NCBI RefSeq assembly: GCF_959029255.1
Contig: NZ_CAUFUE010000010.1
Span: 83,846-147,845, forward strand
DNA from: an uncultured Bacteroides sp.
GTDB taxonomy: Bacteria > Bacteroidota > Bacteroidia > Bacteroidales > Bacteroidaceae
Length of the DNA: 64,000 bases
Direction: 5' to 3'
The notes under the pieces were generated by a model. The model searched no databases and had not been told where the DNA came from. It was given only the letters and a program-made list of their open reading frames with translations. Below are positions 8,598 to 16,127 of the stretch, one piece after another (the stretch's first letter is position 1; the number at the start of each line of letters is the position of its first letter). Position numbers and translations under genes: made by a program.

Positions 8598-11279
8598 TTA
8601 GAATTTAACTCTCATACTCATAGACCATGTACGTCCAAAGCCATAGAACACTGTAGCATCTTCCCAACCATGACCACCGGTTTTTGCACCATTGTCAGTA
8701 GCATCCGTAATATATTTTTCATTCAACAGATTATTACAATTAGCAGTCCATGTAGCGTCCAATCCTGCAAACTTGAAACGATAACTGATAAAGCCATCAA
8801 ATGTAAATGCAGAAGGAATACGCCATGGTTGTGCCACATCTACTGGATTACCATTCAGTGCTCCTGTTGTAATCAATCCTGCGATATCATATTCAGAATA
8901 ATTACGGCCAAAGAAATTACCATCTACTCCCAGACGAAGCCCTTTCAGTAGTTCATAATTAACACCTAAGGCAGCGGTTGTCTGAGCTGAGTTTCCAATC
9001 TTAACTCCCTTAGTATTCATAAGAAGCGTAGCATGTTCTTCAGAACCGGCCGGAACTTCAATCATATTCTTATCTACAGCCTGTCCACTTTGATTATACA
9101 TATAACCTAGAACACCATTTTTGGTCATTGTCCAATCACCTAAAGAGAACATACCTGTAATAGTCAAATTACGCACCGGGCGAAGTTTGAAATCCAATTC
9201 AATACCTTGATGAAGTTCATTTACTCCATTCAGATAAACATAAGAACTTTCCTGTGCTACTGTCAAACGTTTCTGGATAGTACGATCATTCCACTGCGTA
9301 CGGTATAAATTCAAATTAGCAGAAAAAATACTGGATACAAAACCATATCCAACCTCAAATGAGAAAACACTTTCATTCTTACAATTAGGATTGAATGAAT
9401 TACTTGTTTGTGAATTCAAGAATATACCACCTGAAAAATATGGAGTACGAGAATAATAACCAATATTGGCGAACACGTTGTGGTGTCCATCAAAATTATA
9501 ATTGACACCACCTTTCACACCATAACCAACTTTTGTCTTCTTCGCAGAAGTTTCGTTGTCTGCATAAAAATAGTCCTTACGCCAATTAGTATTAGCATTT
9601 ACATTTGCCGAAAGAGTAACTGACAATTTATCTTTTGAATACTCTGCTTGTCCAAAAGCACCATATTGGGCAATAAAACTGTCAAAATTACGATAAACCA
9701 CATCCCCTACTCCCAAGCGTTCATTCTGCCAAGCAATATCATTTTTCTTATAGGGTACATTTTTTCTATCGGTATCTATGACATAATCACCACCCAACAA
9801 ATCTGTAATAACCGCCTTATGTTTACCATTATAATAACGTAAATCTATACCACCTTGAAGATTTAATTCTTCAGTGATTTGATTCGTATATGTAGAAAGT
9901 AAGCCATACCAAAGATGATTATTCTTATTTTTTGCTAATGCAGCAATACTTCCATTCGCAGAATCGGCATTATCCTGCATTAATGAAGCAAAATCAAAAG
10001 TCCCATCCAATTTACGATATGTTGTATTGGGAATACCATTTGACGCTCCATAGAGAGTTGAATAAGAAGAACCAACTCCACGATAACCATAGCCATCGCC
10101 AATTGACATATAAACCGAAGAAGAAAGACTTGACTTACGATCAATCTCCCATACATGATTTAAAGAAATCTGTGGTTTGTGATAAGAATTATAACTCGTC
10201 CCATTCATCGCTTTGCCATTGATATCGTAACCAAAAGCAGCATTATAACGATAACCAAGTCCGCTATTTATTTTCTTTTGCCTTTCCCATTCCGCAATAG
10301 TCAATTCATCATATCGTTTATAATGAGTTTGAGGAGCACCTGTGGCTGTTAATGACAAAGAATGATTATCACCAATACGCTTTGAAATATTCACAAACCA
10401 TGAATACGAATCAAATCCCGTACCTTGAATATAACCATCCCCCCATGTCTTAGAGCCTAATACAGAAAAAGCCCATCCGTTTTTGGTCATACCTGAAGAT
10501 AGGCTGAATAATACCTTATTATAACCATCATTACCAATACCATAAGAAAGTGTCCCCCCTTTTTGAGCATCAGTTGAATTTGTTACAACATTTATAGAAC
10601 CACCCACTGAAGGGGAAGAAAGTTTTGAAGCTCCTAAGCCTCTTTGTACCTGCATTGAACGGGTAACATCAGACAATCCTGCCCAATTAGACCAATAAAT
10701 CCCCCCCCATTCCATATCATTCATAGGCACACCATTAATCATTACACCTACATTGGTCTGACCAAAACCACGTACTGTAACACGTGATTCTCCAAAACCA
10801 CCATTGTCTTTAGATGCATATACTCCTGGAGTCGACTTCAATATTTCAGGAAACTCTTGCGTACTAAGTTTCTCAGAAATAAAAACCGGATCTACTGTAG
10901 ATACAGCTACGGGGGTTTTACGTGAAATCGCAATAGAAGATGTAATAGTCACATCGGCCAACATCACCGCATCCGGTTGCATCGGTACAACTCCTAACTC
11001 TACAGAAGCACCCTTCTGTGTAATCTTCTTCTTCAAATCTTTGTAGCCGATGTACTTAAATAATAAAGTAGCATTGGAAGCAACGCTTTGCTTGAAATAG
11101 CCATCAATGTCAGTCACCGATCCTTGTGAAGTTCCTTCCACCATTACGGCAGCACCCACTAACGGCTCGCCCGTTTCAGCATCAACAAGCTGACCTTTCA
11201 CTGTAGTCTGAGCCCATGCAGCGGCACTGAATACCGATAGCACTGCAACCAACAGGAATTGAATTAGATGTTTTCTCAT
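8598..11279 (-). CDS. TonB-dependent outer membrane receptor
   Basis: An 893-residue outer membrane importer energised by TonB. In order: a signal peptide ending AAAWAQ; a carboxypeptidase-regulatory-like domain (about 25-110) with VKGQLVDAETGEPLVGAAV; a plug domain (about 115-240) with VTVRGFGQTNVGVMINGVP; and a beta-barrel ending in aromatic MSMRVKF. No SusD-like gene follows. The neighbours are an anchor-J lipoprotein and a secreted nuclease, making this a non-canonical import locus. The substrate is not known. Confidence 0.92.
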   Translation of the reverse strand: MRKHLIQFLLVAVLSVFSAAAWAQTTVKGQLVDAETGEPLVGAAVMVEGTSQGSVTDIDGYFKQSVASNATLLFKYIGYKDLKKKITQKGASVELGVVPMQPDAVMLADVTITSSIAISRKTPVAVSTVDPVFISEKLSTQEFPEILKSTPGVYASKDNGGFGESRVTVRGFGQTNVGVMINGVPMNDMEWGGIYWSNWAGLSDVTRSMQVQRGLGASKLSSPSVGGSINVVTNSTDAQKGGTLSYGIGNDGYNKVLFSLSSGMTKNGWAFSVLGSKTWGDGYIQGTGFDSYSWFVNISKRIGDNHSLSLTATGAPQTHYKRYDELTIAEWERQKKINSGLGYRYNAAFGYDINGKAMNGTSYNSYHKPQISLNHVWEIDRKSSLSSSVYMSIGDGYGYRGVGSSYSTLYGASNGIPNTTYRKLDGTFDFASLMQDNADSANGSIAALAKNKNNHLWYGLLSTYTNQITEELNLQGGIDLRYYNGKHKAVITDLLGGDYVIDTDRKNVPYKKNDIAWQNERLGVGDVVYRNFDSFIAQYGAFGQAEYSKDKLSVTLSANVNANTNWRKDYFYADNETSAKKTKVGYGVKGGVNYNFDGHHNVFANIGYYSRTPYFSGGIFLNSQTSNSFNPNCKNESVFSFEVGYGFVSSIFSANLNLYRTQWNDRTIQKRLTVAQESSYVYLNGVNELHQGIELDFKLRPVRNLTITGMFSLGDWTMTKNGVLGYMYNQSGQAVDKNMIEVPAGSEEHATLLMNTKGVKIGNSAQTTAALGVNYELLKGLRLGVDGNFFGRNYSEYDIAGLITTGALNGNPVDVAQPWRIPSAFTFDGFISYRFKFAGLDATWTANCNNLLNEKYITDATDNGAKTGGHGWEDATVFYGFGRTWSMSMRVKF

Positions 11280-11425
11280 AATTCTGCTTTTAGTTAATAG
11301 ATAGTGTTAATTAATGATTAAAAAATGTTCTTAAGTCGCAAATATAATATATTAAAATCAGATAATTATTACATAAGTGCTACATTTTTTCAAGTTACTA
11401 AAGCATTATTGAGACTTTTTTAAAC

Positions 11426-11465
11426 AAAGAAGCCCCGCAAGTTTTTTGCAGGGCTTTCTTTTTAT
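11426..11465 (-). terminator. Hairpin terminator downstream of ettA
   Basis: The arms AAGCCCCGCAA and TTGCAGGGCTT form an 11-bp stem with one G-T pair, flanked by T-rich sequence on both strands. It lies between the ettA stop and the TonB receptor promoter region. It may work in both directions. Confidence 0.7.
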
Positions 11466-11505
11466 CACAAAAGCGACTATTTCTCTTTCAAACAAGAACT
11501 AATTC

Positions 11506-13203
11506 TTAATCATTCATCAACTTTCTATAACGAACACGGGTAGGTTCTTCTTTCCCTAAACGTTTCAATTTATTTTCCTCATATTCTGAATAAGAACCTT
11601 CGAAAAAGAAGACGTTAGAATCACCTTCGAAGGCAAGGATATGAGTACAAATACGATCAAGGAACCAACGGTCATGGCTGATAACTACAGCACATCCGGC
11701 AAAATCCTCAAGACCTTCTTCCAAAGCACGGAGGGTATTCACATCAATATCATTGGTCGGTTCGTCAAGAAGGAGGACATTTCCCTCTTCCTTCAAACAA
11801 AGAGCCAAATGAAGACGGTTACGCTCACCACCGGAAAGCACACCACAAAGTTTTTCCTGATCGGCACCGGAAAAGTTGAAACGTGACAGATAAGCACGTG
11901 CGTTGATATCACGTCCTCCCATACGGATAAGGTCATTGCCTCCGGAAATCACCTGGTATACACTCTTATTGGGATCAATATCCTTATGCTGCTGGTCTAC
12001 ATAAGCCACTTTTACAGTCTCGCCTACTTCAAATTCCCCGCTATCCACAGTTTCCAATCCCATTATAAGGCGGAAAAGAGTGGTTTTACCGGCACCGTTA
12101 GGTCCGATAATACCGACAATACCGTTAGGTGGCAACATAAAATTGAGATCATCAAAAAGAAGTTTATCGCCAAACGCCTTAGCCACATGCTTGGCTTCAA
12201 TCACCTTATTACCCAAACGCGGTCCATTTGGAATAAAGATTTCCAGTTTCTCCTCTTTCTCTTTAACATCTTCATTCAGCAATTTATCATAAGAATTCAA
12301 ACGCGCTTTTCCTTTTGCCTGACGAGCTTTAGGAGCCATACGCACCCAATCCAATTCCCGCTCCAACGTTTTACGACGTTTGCTGGCGGTTTTCTCTTCC
12401 ATTTCCATACGCTTTGTTTTCTGTTCAAGCCAGCTGGAGTAGTTTCCTTTCCAAGGAATACCCTCGCCACGGTCCAGTTCAAGAATCCATCCTGCCACAT
12501 GGTCAAGGAAATAGCGGTCATGAGTAACAGCAATGACTGTACCTTCATATTGTTGCAAATGTTGTTCCAACCAATCGATAGACTCTGCATCAAGATGGTT
12601 GGTAGGCTCATCGAGCAATAATACATCAGGCTTTTGAAGAAGCAACCGGCAAAGGGCTACACGACGACGTTCACCACCGGAAAGATGTTCCACAGACTGA
12701 TCCTCCGGCGGACAACGCAGAGCGTCCATAGCACGTTCCAGTTTACTATCAAGATTCCAAGCATCAGTAGCGTCAATGATATCCTGCAACTCTGCCTGGC
12801 GAGTGAAAAGCTTATCCATCTTCTCCTGATCTTCATAGTATTCAGGCAAACCAAACTTCTGATTGATTTCTTCATATTCCGTCAATGCATCCACAATAGG
12901 CTGAACACCTTCCATCACCACCTCTTTCACGGTTTTAGTCGGATCAAGGTAAGGTTCCTGAGCCAAATAACCTACCGAATAACCGGGTGAGAACACCACT
13001 TCTCCCTGATAAGATTTATCCAATCCGGCGATAATCTTCAGCAAAGTTGATTTACCGGAGCCATTCAGACCTATGATACCGATTTTCGCCCCATAAAAGA
13101 AAGAGAGGTAGATATTCTTCAACACCTGCTTATTATTCTGCTGAATGGTTTTGTTCAGCCCCACCATAGAGAAAATAATTTTCTTATCGTCTACTGCTGC
13201 CAT
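11506..13203 (-). CDS. ettA: Energy-dependent translational throttle protein EttA (ABC-F)
   Basis: A cytoplasmic ABC-F ATPase that binds the ribosomal E site and gates elongation by energy state. It has two ABC cassettes without membrane segments: Walker A GLNGSGKST near residue 45, signature LSGGERRRVALCR and Walker B LLLDEPTNHLD; then Walker A GPNGAGKTT near 350 with LSGGERNRLHLA and LLLDEPTNDID. A charged linker with ARQAKGKARLN lies between. The 565 residues fit EttA rather than other ABC-F subfamilies. Confidence 0.93.
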   Translation of the reverse strand: MAAVDDKKIIFSMVGLNKTIQQNNKQVLKNIYLSFFYGAKIGIIGLNGSGKSTLLKIIAGLDKSYQGEVVFSPGYSVGYLAQEPYLDPTKTVKEVVMEGVQPIVDALTEYEEINQKFGLPEYYEDQEKMDKLFTRQAELQDIIDATDAWNLDSKLERAMDALRCPPEDQSVEHLSGGERRRVALCRLLLQKPDVLLLDEPTNHLDAESIDWLEQHLQQYEGTVIAVTHDRYFLDHVAGWILELDRGEGIPWKGNYSSWLEQKTKRMEMEEKTASKRRKTLERELDWVRMAPKARQAKGKARLNSYDKLLNEDVKEKEEKLEIFIPNGPRLGNKVIEAKHVAKAFGDKLLFDDLNFMLPPNGIVGIIGPNGAGKTTLFRLIMGLETVDSGEFEVGETVKVAYVDQQHKDIDPNKSVYQVISGGNDLIRMGGRDINARAYLSRFNFSGADQEKLCGVLSGGERNRLHLALCLKEEGNVLLLDEPTNDIDVNTLRALEEGLEDFAGCAVVISHDRWFLDRICTHILAFEGDSNVFFFEGSYSEYEENKLKRLGKEEPTRVRYRKLMND

Positions 13204-13268
13204 GTATTCTTATGATTAATGATTAATAATTTTATTGAGGGCAAAGATAAGAAAAAAAGTGAAATTCC

Positions 13269-13299
13269 TTTGCATCTTACAAAAAAGTCTCTATCTTTG
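13269..13299 (+). promoter_or_regulatory. Promoter of tRNA-Lys
   Basis: TTTG at 13269-13272 and TATCTTTG at 13292-13299, separated by 19 bases, match the Bacteroides -33/-7 consensus very well. The tRNA begins 27 bases downstream. Confidence 0.85.
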
Positions 13300-13325
13300 C
13301 ACCCGCTTAACAGCAATGAAGGATT

Positions 13326-13398
13326 GAATCGCTAGCTCAGCAGGTAGAGCACAACACTTTTAATGTTGGGGTCTTGGGTTCGAGCCCCAAGCGGTTCA
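13326..13398 (+). tRNA. tRNA-Lys (TTT)
   Basis: A 73-nt cloverleaf: acceptor GAATCGC pairs with GCGGTTC, D arm GCTC/GAGC, anticodon arm CAACA/TGTTG with loop CTTTTAA (anticodon TTT), and T arm TTGGG/CCCAA with TTCGAGC. CCA is not encoded. Confidence 0.97.
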
Positions 13399-13436
13399 CA
13401 TAAGAACAAAGCCAAACGGCGATAAAAAAAAGAGAT

Positions 13437-13473
13437 AAGTCCTACAATATTAACGTATTGTGGGACTTTTTTT
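13437..13473 (+). terminator. Terminator after tRNA-Lys
   Basis: A 13-bp stem with one G-T pair (AAGTCCTACAATA with TATTGTGGGACTT) is followed by seven T. Confidence 0.85.
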
Positions 13474-13508
13474 ATGTTTCATGTCTTTCACTTGTCCAAG
13501 CACAAACA

Positions 13509-13545
13509 TAAAAAAGTCCCGTAAAACCTTGATTTTACGGGACTT
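13509..13545 (-). terminator. Terminator after tRNA-Ser
   Basis: On the minus strand AAGTCCCGTAAAA pairs with TTTTACGGGACTT and is followed by a T-run. It ends the tRNA-Ser transcript facing tRNA-Lys. Confidence 0.85.
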
Positions 13546-13582
13546 GTCTTTACTTTTCCGTCATTTGTCTTTGACGTTTCGC

Positions 13583-13666
13583 GGAGAGACAGGGATTCGA
13601 ACCCCGGGTGCCTCGCAGCACAACGGTTTTCAAGACCGCCGCAATCGACCACTCTGCCACCTCTCC
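13583..13666 (-). tRNA. tRNA-Ser (TGA)
   Basis: A class II tRNA of 84 nt. The acceptor is GGAGAGG/TCTCTCC with a wobble, the anticodon loop is CTTGAAA (anticodon TGA), the variable arm is long, and the T loop is TTCGAAT. CCA is not encoded. Confidence 0.95.
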
Positions 13667-13807
13667 AAAACTTCCTTTTCAAGAAGGCTTTCCGTTGAAA
13701 GCGGTGCAAAGGTAGTACTTCTTTTTTAATTCACAAATAATTTGGAATAAAATATTTTGGAAACACGCCAGGAAGTAGATTTATAGAGTAATAGCTATTA
13801 ATTAACT

Positions 13808-14195
13808 TTACTCGGTTGGTCCCGGATAAACTGCCGAGAGACGTTGGATGGTCTGTTCCAAAGAGGCATCTTTCAATATGACTTTCTTTTGCTTATCAAG
13901 AAGATACATGGTTGGTGTGGCACGGATTTCGTATAGCGTCTTGCTACGGATGTCGCCTTGCTTGTTCCATCCTACTATCCAGCCATGTGGCATCTGCGAG
14001 GACTTCAACAGCCACTCGTATTCATCCTCGTCGGGATAGACGGCAAGGACACGCAAGACGCCCTTTTCCTGCATTTCTTGAAATGCAGGGATTTCCGAAA
14101 GGATTTGCTCGAATTTATGACAGTTGGTGCAGTCGGGGTCGTAAAAGAAAAGTAGGGTGTAGTCGGCTTTTACTCCACTCATCCTTGCCTGTTTG
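13808..14195 (-). pseudogene. 3' half of DUF5106/thioredoxin-like gene, cut by the prophage
   Basis: Encodes the thioredoxin-fold half of a periplasmic redox protein: a beta strand LLFFYDPDC with a CxxC motif (DPDCTNCHKF), and the cis-Pro segment RATPTMYLLD. The open frame continues to 14263 only through phage DNA. Joined to the piece at 53796-54458 at the shared TTTG, the frame reads straight through (..TPKGK then QARMSGVKADY..). That restores a DUF5106-plus-thioredoxin protein of about 350 residues. Neither fragment is expected to work alone. Confidence 0.88.
14192..14195. repeat. Target-site duplication, left copy (TTTG)
   Basis: TTTG occurs at both prophage/host junctions. Removing the prophage and one copy restores the host reading frame. 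A Mu-type 5-bp duplication is possible if one base has changed (GTTTG on the left, ATTTG on the right). Confidence 0.7.
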
Positions 14196-14228
14196 TAAAA
14201 ACCGCAAAACGTCCTGTGATACTTTTTC

Positions 14229-14241
14229 AAATCACTTTGTG
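14229..14241 (+). repeat. Left-end inverted repeat, candidate transposase site
   Basis: AAATCACTTTGTG starts 33 bases inside the left end. The exact reverse complement lies 10 bases inside the right end (53773-53785). A weaker match is at 53678-53690. The spacing is unequal, so these look like internal transposase-binding sites rather than simple terminal repeats. Confidence 0.6.
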
Positions 14242-14387
14242 AGTGTTTTGCAACCGTTAACACAAAACGAAATGCGATTTTTTATTTAATTTCCGGTGCC
14301 ATTTAAACACCTCTCAAATGGTGCTTAAAAGTTCCTCAAATCATTCGGAATAATTATCTTTGTGTAAATCTTGGGGAACAAATGCCG

Positions 14388-15181
14388 CTAAAATAATGAT
14401 GCTTGTATTCCATGAGGGGCATCGTAATTGCAGACCATCCATTCCTCTTGCTTGCGCCGGTTCGTCTTTGATGCACTGATTGTACGTTCTATGCGATGGA
14501 TATGCCAATCGTTTTTTATTGCATACTGTTCAATCATATCCAGTGGGAACATGGTTAACATGAATTTACCTTTGACTGTCCCCAGAAGGTTCAGCAGGTC
14601 TTCCATGTTCCGCTTTCATAATGTCCGCAATCACTGTTGAAGTAAGGCGGGTCTACGAAGTGGAAAGTGGTAAGACTATCATAACAGGCAATAACATCCA
14701 GCGCATCCCGGTTCTCAATTGTTACGTTTTCCAAACGCCGACATAGTTGTTCGGTAAATTCATCTTTTGCATTAATCAGCTTCTTAGGCATCCCACCACT
14801 AAAATCATACCCGAACGAACCATCCAGCATGGAGGCAAAGGACATTTTCGATAAAGCCCACACTGCCCATGCCCGCTGTGCAGGAGTAAAAAACTGGTGG
14901 TAATTTAATATATGAACGGCATGAACGTGCATGTCCCGACTATGCAGTGTCTTCTCGATTTCTACCTTCAACTCAGGATAATAAACCTTCGCCATCCAAT
15001 AGAAATTACACAAGTCACCATTTAAATCGTTAATGATTTCGGCTTCTACCGGACGTTTCGCAAACAATACGGCAGCACCGCCACAAAAGGCCTCCGTGTA
15101 CAATTTATGAGCAGGAATAAGTGGAAGAATATGCTTCAGCATTGTTTGCTTTCCACCATAATAAGTTATAGGTGTCTTCAT
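14388..15181 (-). pseudogene. D12-class DNA adenine methylase (Dam-like), frameshifted
   Basis: N6-adenine methyltransferase of the D12/Dam type. The first reading frame (14591-15181) has TYYGGKQTM for SAM binding and the catalytic DPPYF. It then ends at GTWKTC-stop. The protein continues in another frame (14388-14606) from MEDLLNLLGTVKGKFMLTMFP to the C-terminal KQEEWMVCNYD. One base gained or lost near 14600-14606 explains it; no homopolymer or slippery heptamer is there. It is the last gene on the left tip and lies directly after the thymidylate-synthase homologue. It could be real decay or a sequencing error. Confidence 0.85.
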
Positions 15182-15193
15182 GATTATTATATA

Positions 15194-15833
15194 TTACACA
15201 TTCAATTCAAATTTTACTTCTTCATCCCCATTTATCAGGTCCCGCGTCTTTCCAATATTGTTTTCGTAGATATGTACATTTGCGAGATTGAGGCAGATAG
15301 ACTTCAAGGGCATGTCTATCTGCCTTGCCATAAGATATAAATGATAGATGTCAGCCGGCAGGCCAAGGTTGGCGTCAGAACTCCGTTGGTAGGCGGACAA
15401 AACCAGTTCCCCGTCATCTATTTGGAACTGTACCAGGCTCAAACAAGGAGCCTGGTTACTTTCGACACCGGTAGCACCTAAATACAGGACATAGTTTTTA
15501 CTATTTCTTTTTTCCTTGTTTATCTTAGTAACAAGCGGGGGCAGTTTCTCGAAATACGTCGGATAACTGTTCACAAGAATGGAACCGCAATAGTCCCACC
15601 AGTGAATGCCCGCCTCTTGGTATCTCTCCACACAGCGTTCCCCTTGCATGAATAACTGCAACTCATTCTTAAGTTTTTTTACGGGCAATGCTGTGGCACT
15701 CAAAGATGTCGAGCAGGTCGGCAGGGGTTAATAGCAGTTGCTCGTTCAATAGGTATTTGATACTTCCTTTTTTATTGTCCTGCACCTTGCCTGAATCAAG
15801 TATTCTTTTTAAAATTGCATAGTATTTGTTCAT
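15194..15833 (-). pseudogene. Thymidylate synthase-fold protein (dCMP hydroxymethylase-like), frameshifted at A7
   Basis: From ATG at 15833 the frame gives MNKYYAILKRILDSGK and stops after HSIARKKT. The next frame resumes at the same A7 run (15674-15680) with KKLKNELQLFMQGE, HWWDYC, APCLSLVQF (catalytic Cys), YQRSSDANLGLPADI and ANVHIYENN, matching thymidylate synthase along its length. The family's LGLPFN is LGLPAD here. Asp at that site is typical of enzymes using dCMP rather than dUMP, so a role in cytosine modification is inferred. Losing one A from the run restores 212 codons. Transcript slippage, phase variation or sequence error are all possible. Confidence 0.78.
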
Positions 15834-15871
15834 AACTCCTCTTTTGAATATACATTAATACATATTTTGAT

Positions 15872-15879
15872 TATCTTTG
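15872..15879 (+). promoter_or_regulatory. -7 promoter box for structured RNA copy B
   Basis: TATCTTTG matches TAnnTTTG and lies about 5 bases before the P1 strand of the RNA, the same placement as in copy A. A TTTG at 15843-15846 is the nearest -33 candidate, 25 bases upstream of the box, longer than the usual spacing. Confidence 0.5.
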
Positions 15880-15882
15880 TGA

Positions 15883-16115
15883 TGCCAATCACATATTAAA
15901 AAAACGATGAGTCGCGACAAGGGTTTTGCCCCCGGTCGTGCGGCTCATCGCATTTTTGTTAGTATGTGATTGGCGTCTTTACTAACAGGCCGGGGGCTTT
16001 TTCATTCCCCCTATATTTTATAGCTTGCACATTTTTCGATATATTTGAGGCAGTAAATGCCTTTTTTATTTTGTCGTTTTCCCGTCTTGCTCGCGATGAG
16101 CAAGACGGGATTTTT
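15883..16115 (+). ncRNA. Structured RNA, prophage copy B of a two-copy family
   Basis: P1: 15884-15893 pairs with 15965-15974. P2: hairpin 15905-15918 with 15935-15950. P3: TGTTAGTA (15957-15964) pairs with TACTAACA (15980-15987), and its loop contains the P1 3' strand. GCCCCCGG in the P2 loop (15928-15935) is the exact complement of CCGGGGGC (15990-15997). A small hairpin AGGCA/TGCCT (16048-16062) and a terminator (16080-16110 plus TTTTT) follow. The unpaired parts match copy A closely while the P1 and P2 stems differ. It is transcribed against both neighbouring genes. The function is unknown. Confidence 0.65.
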
Positions 16116-16127
16116 ATACTTATTTAT

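Noticed and set aside
16080..16115. Terminator of the tail fibre gene on the minus strand
   Set aside because: The T-run is on the plus strand; on the minus strand the hairpin is followed by A, so it ends the plus-strand RNA.
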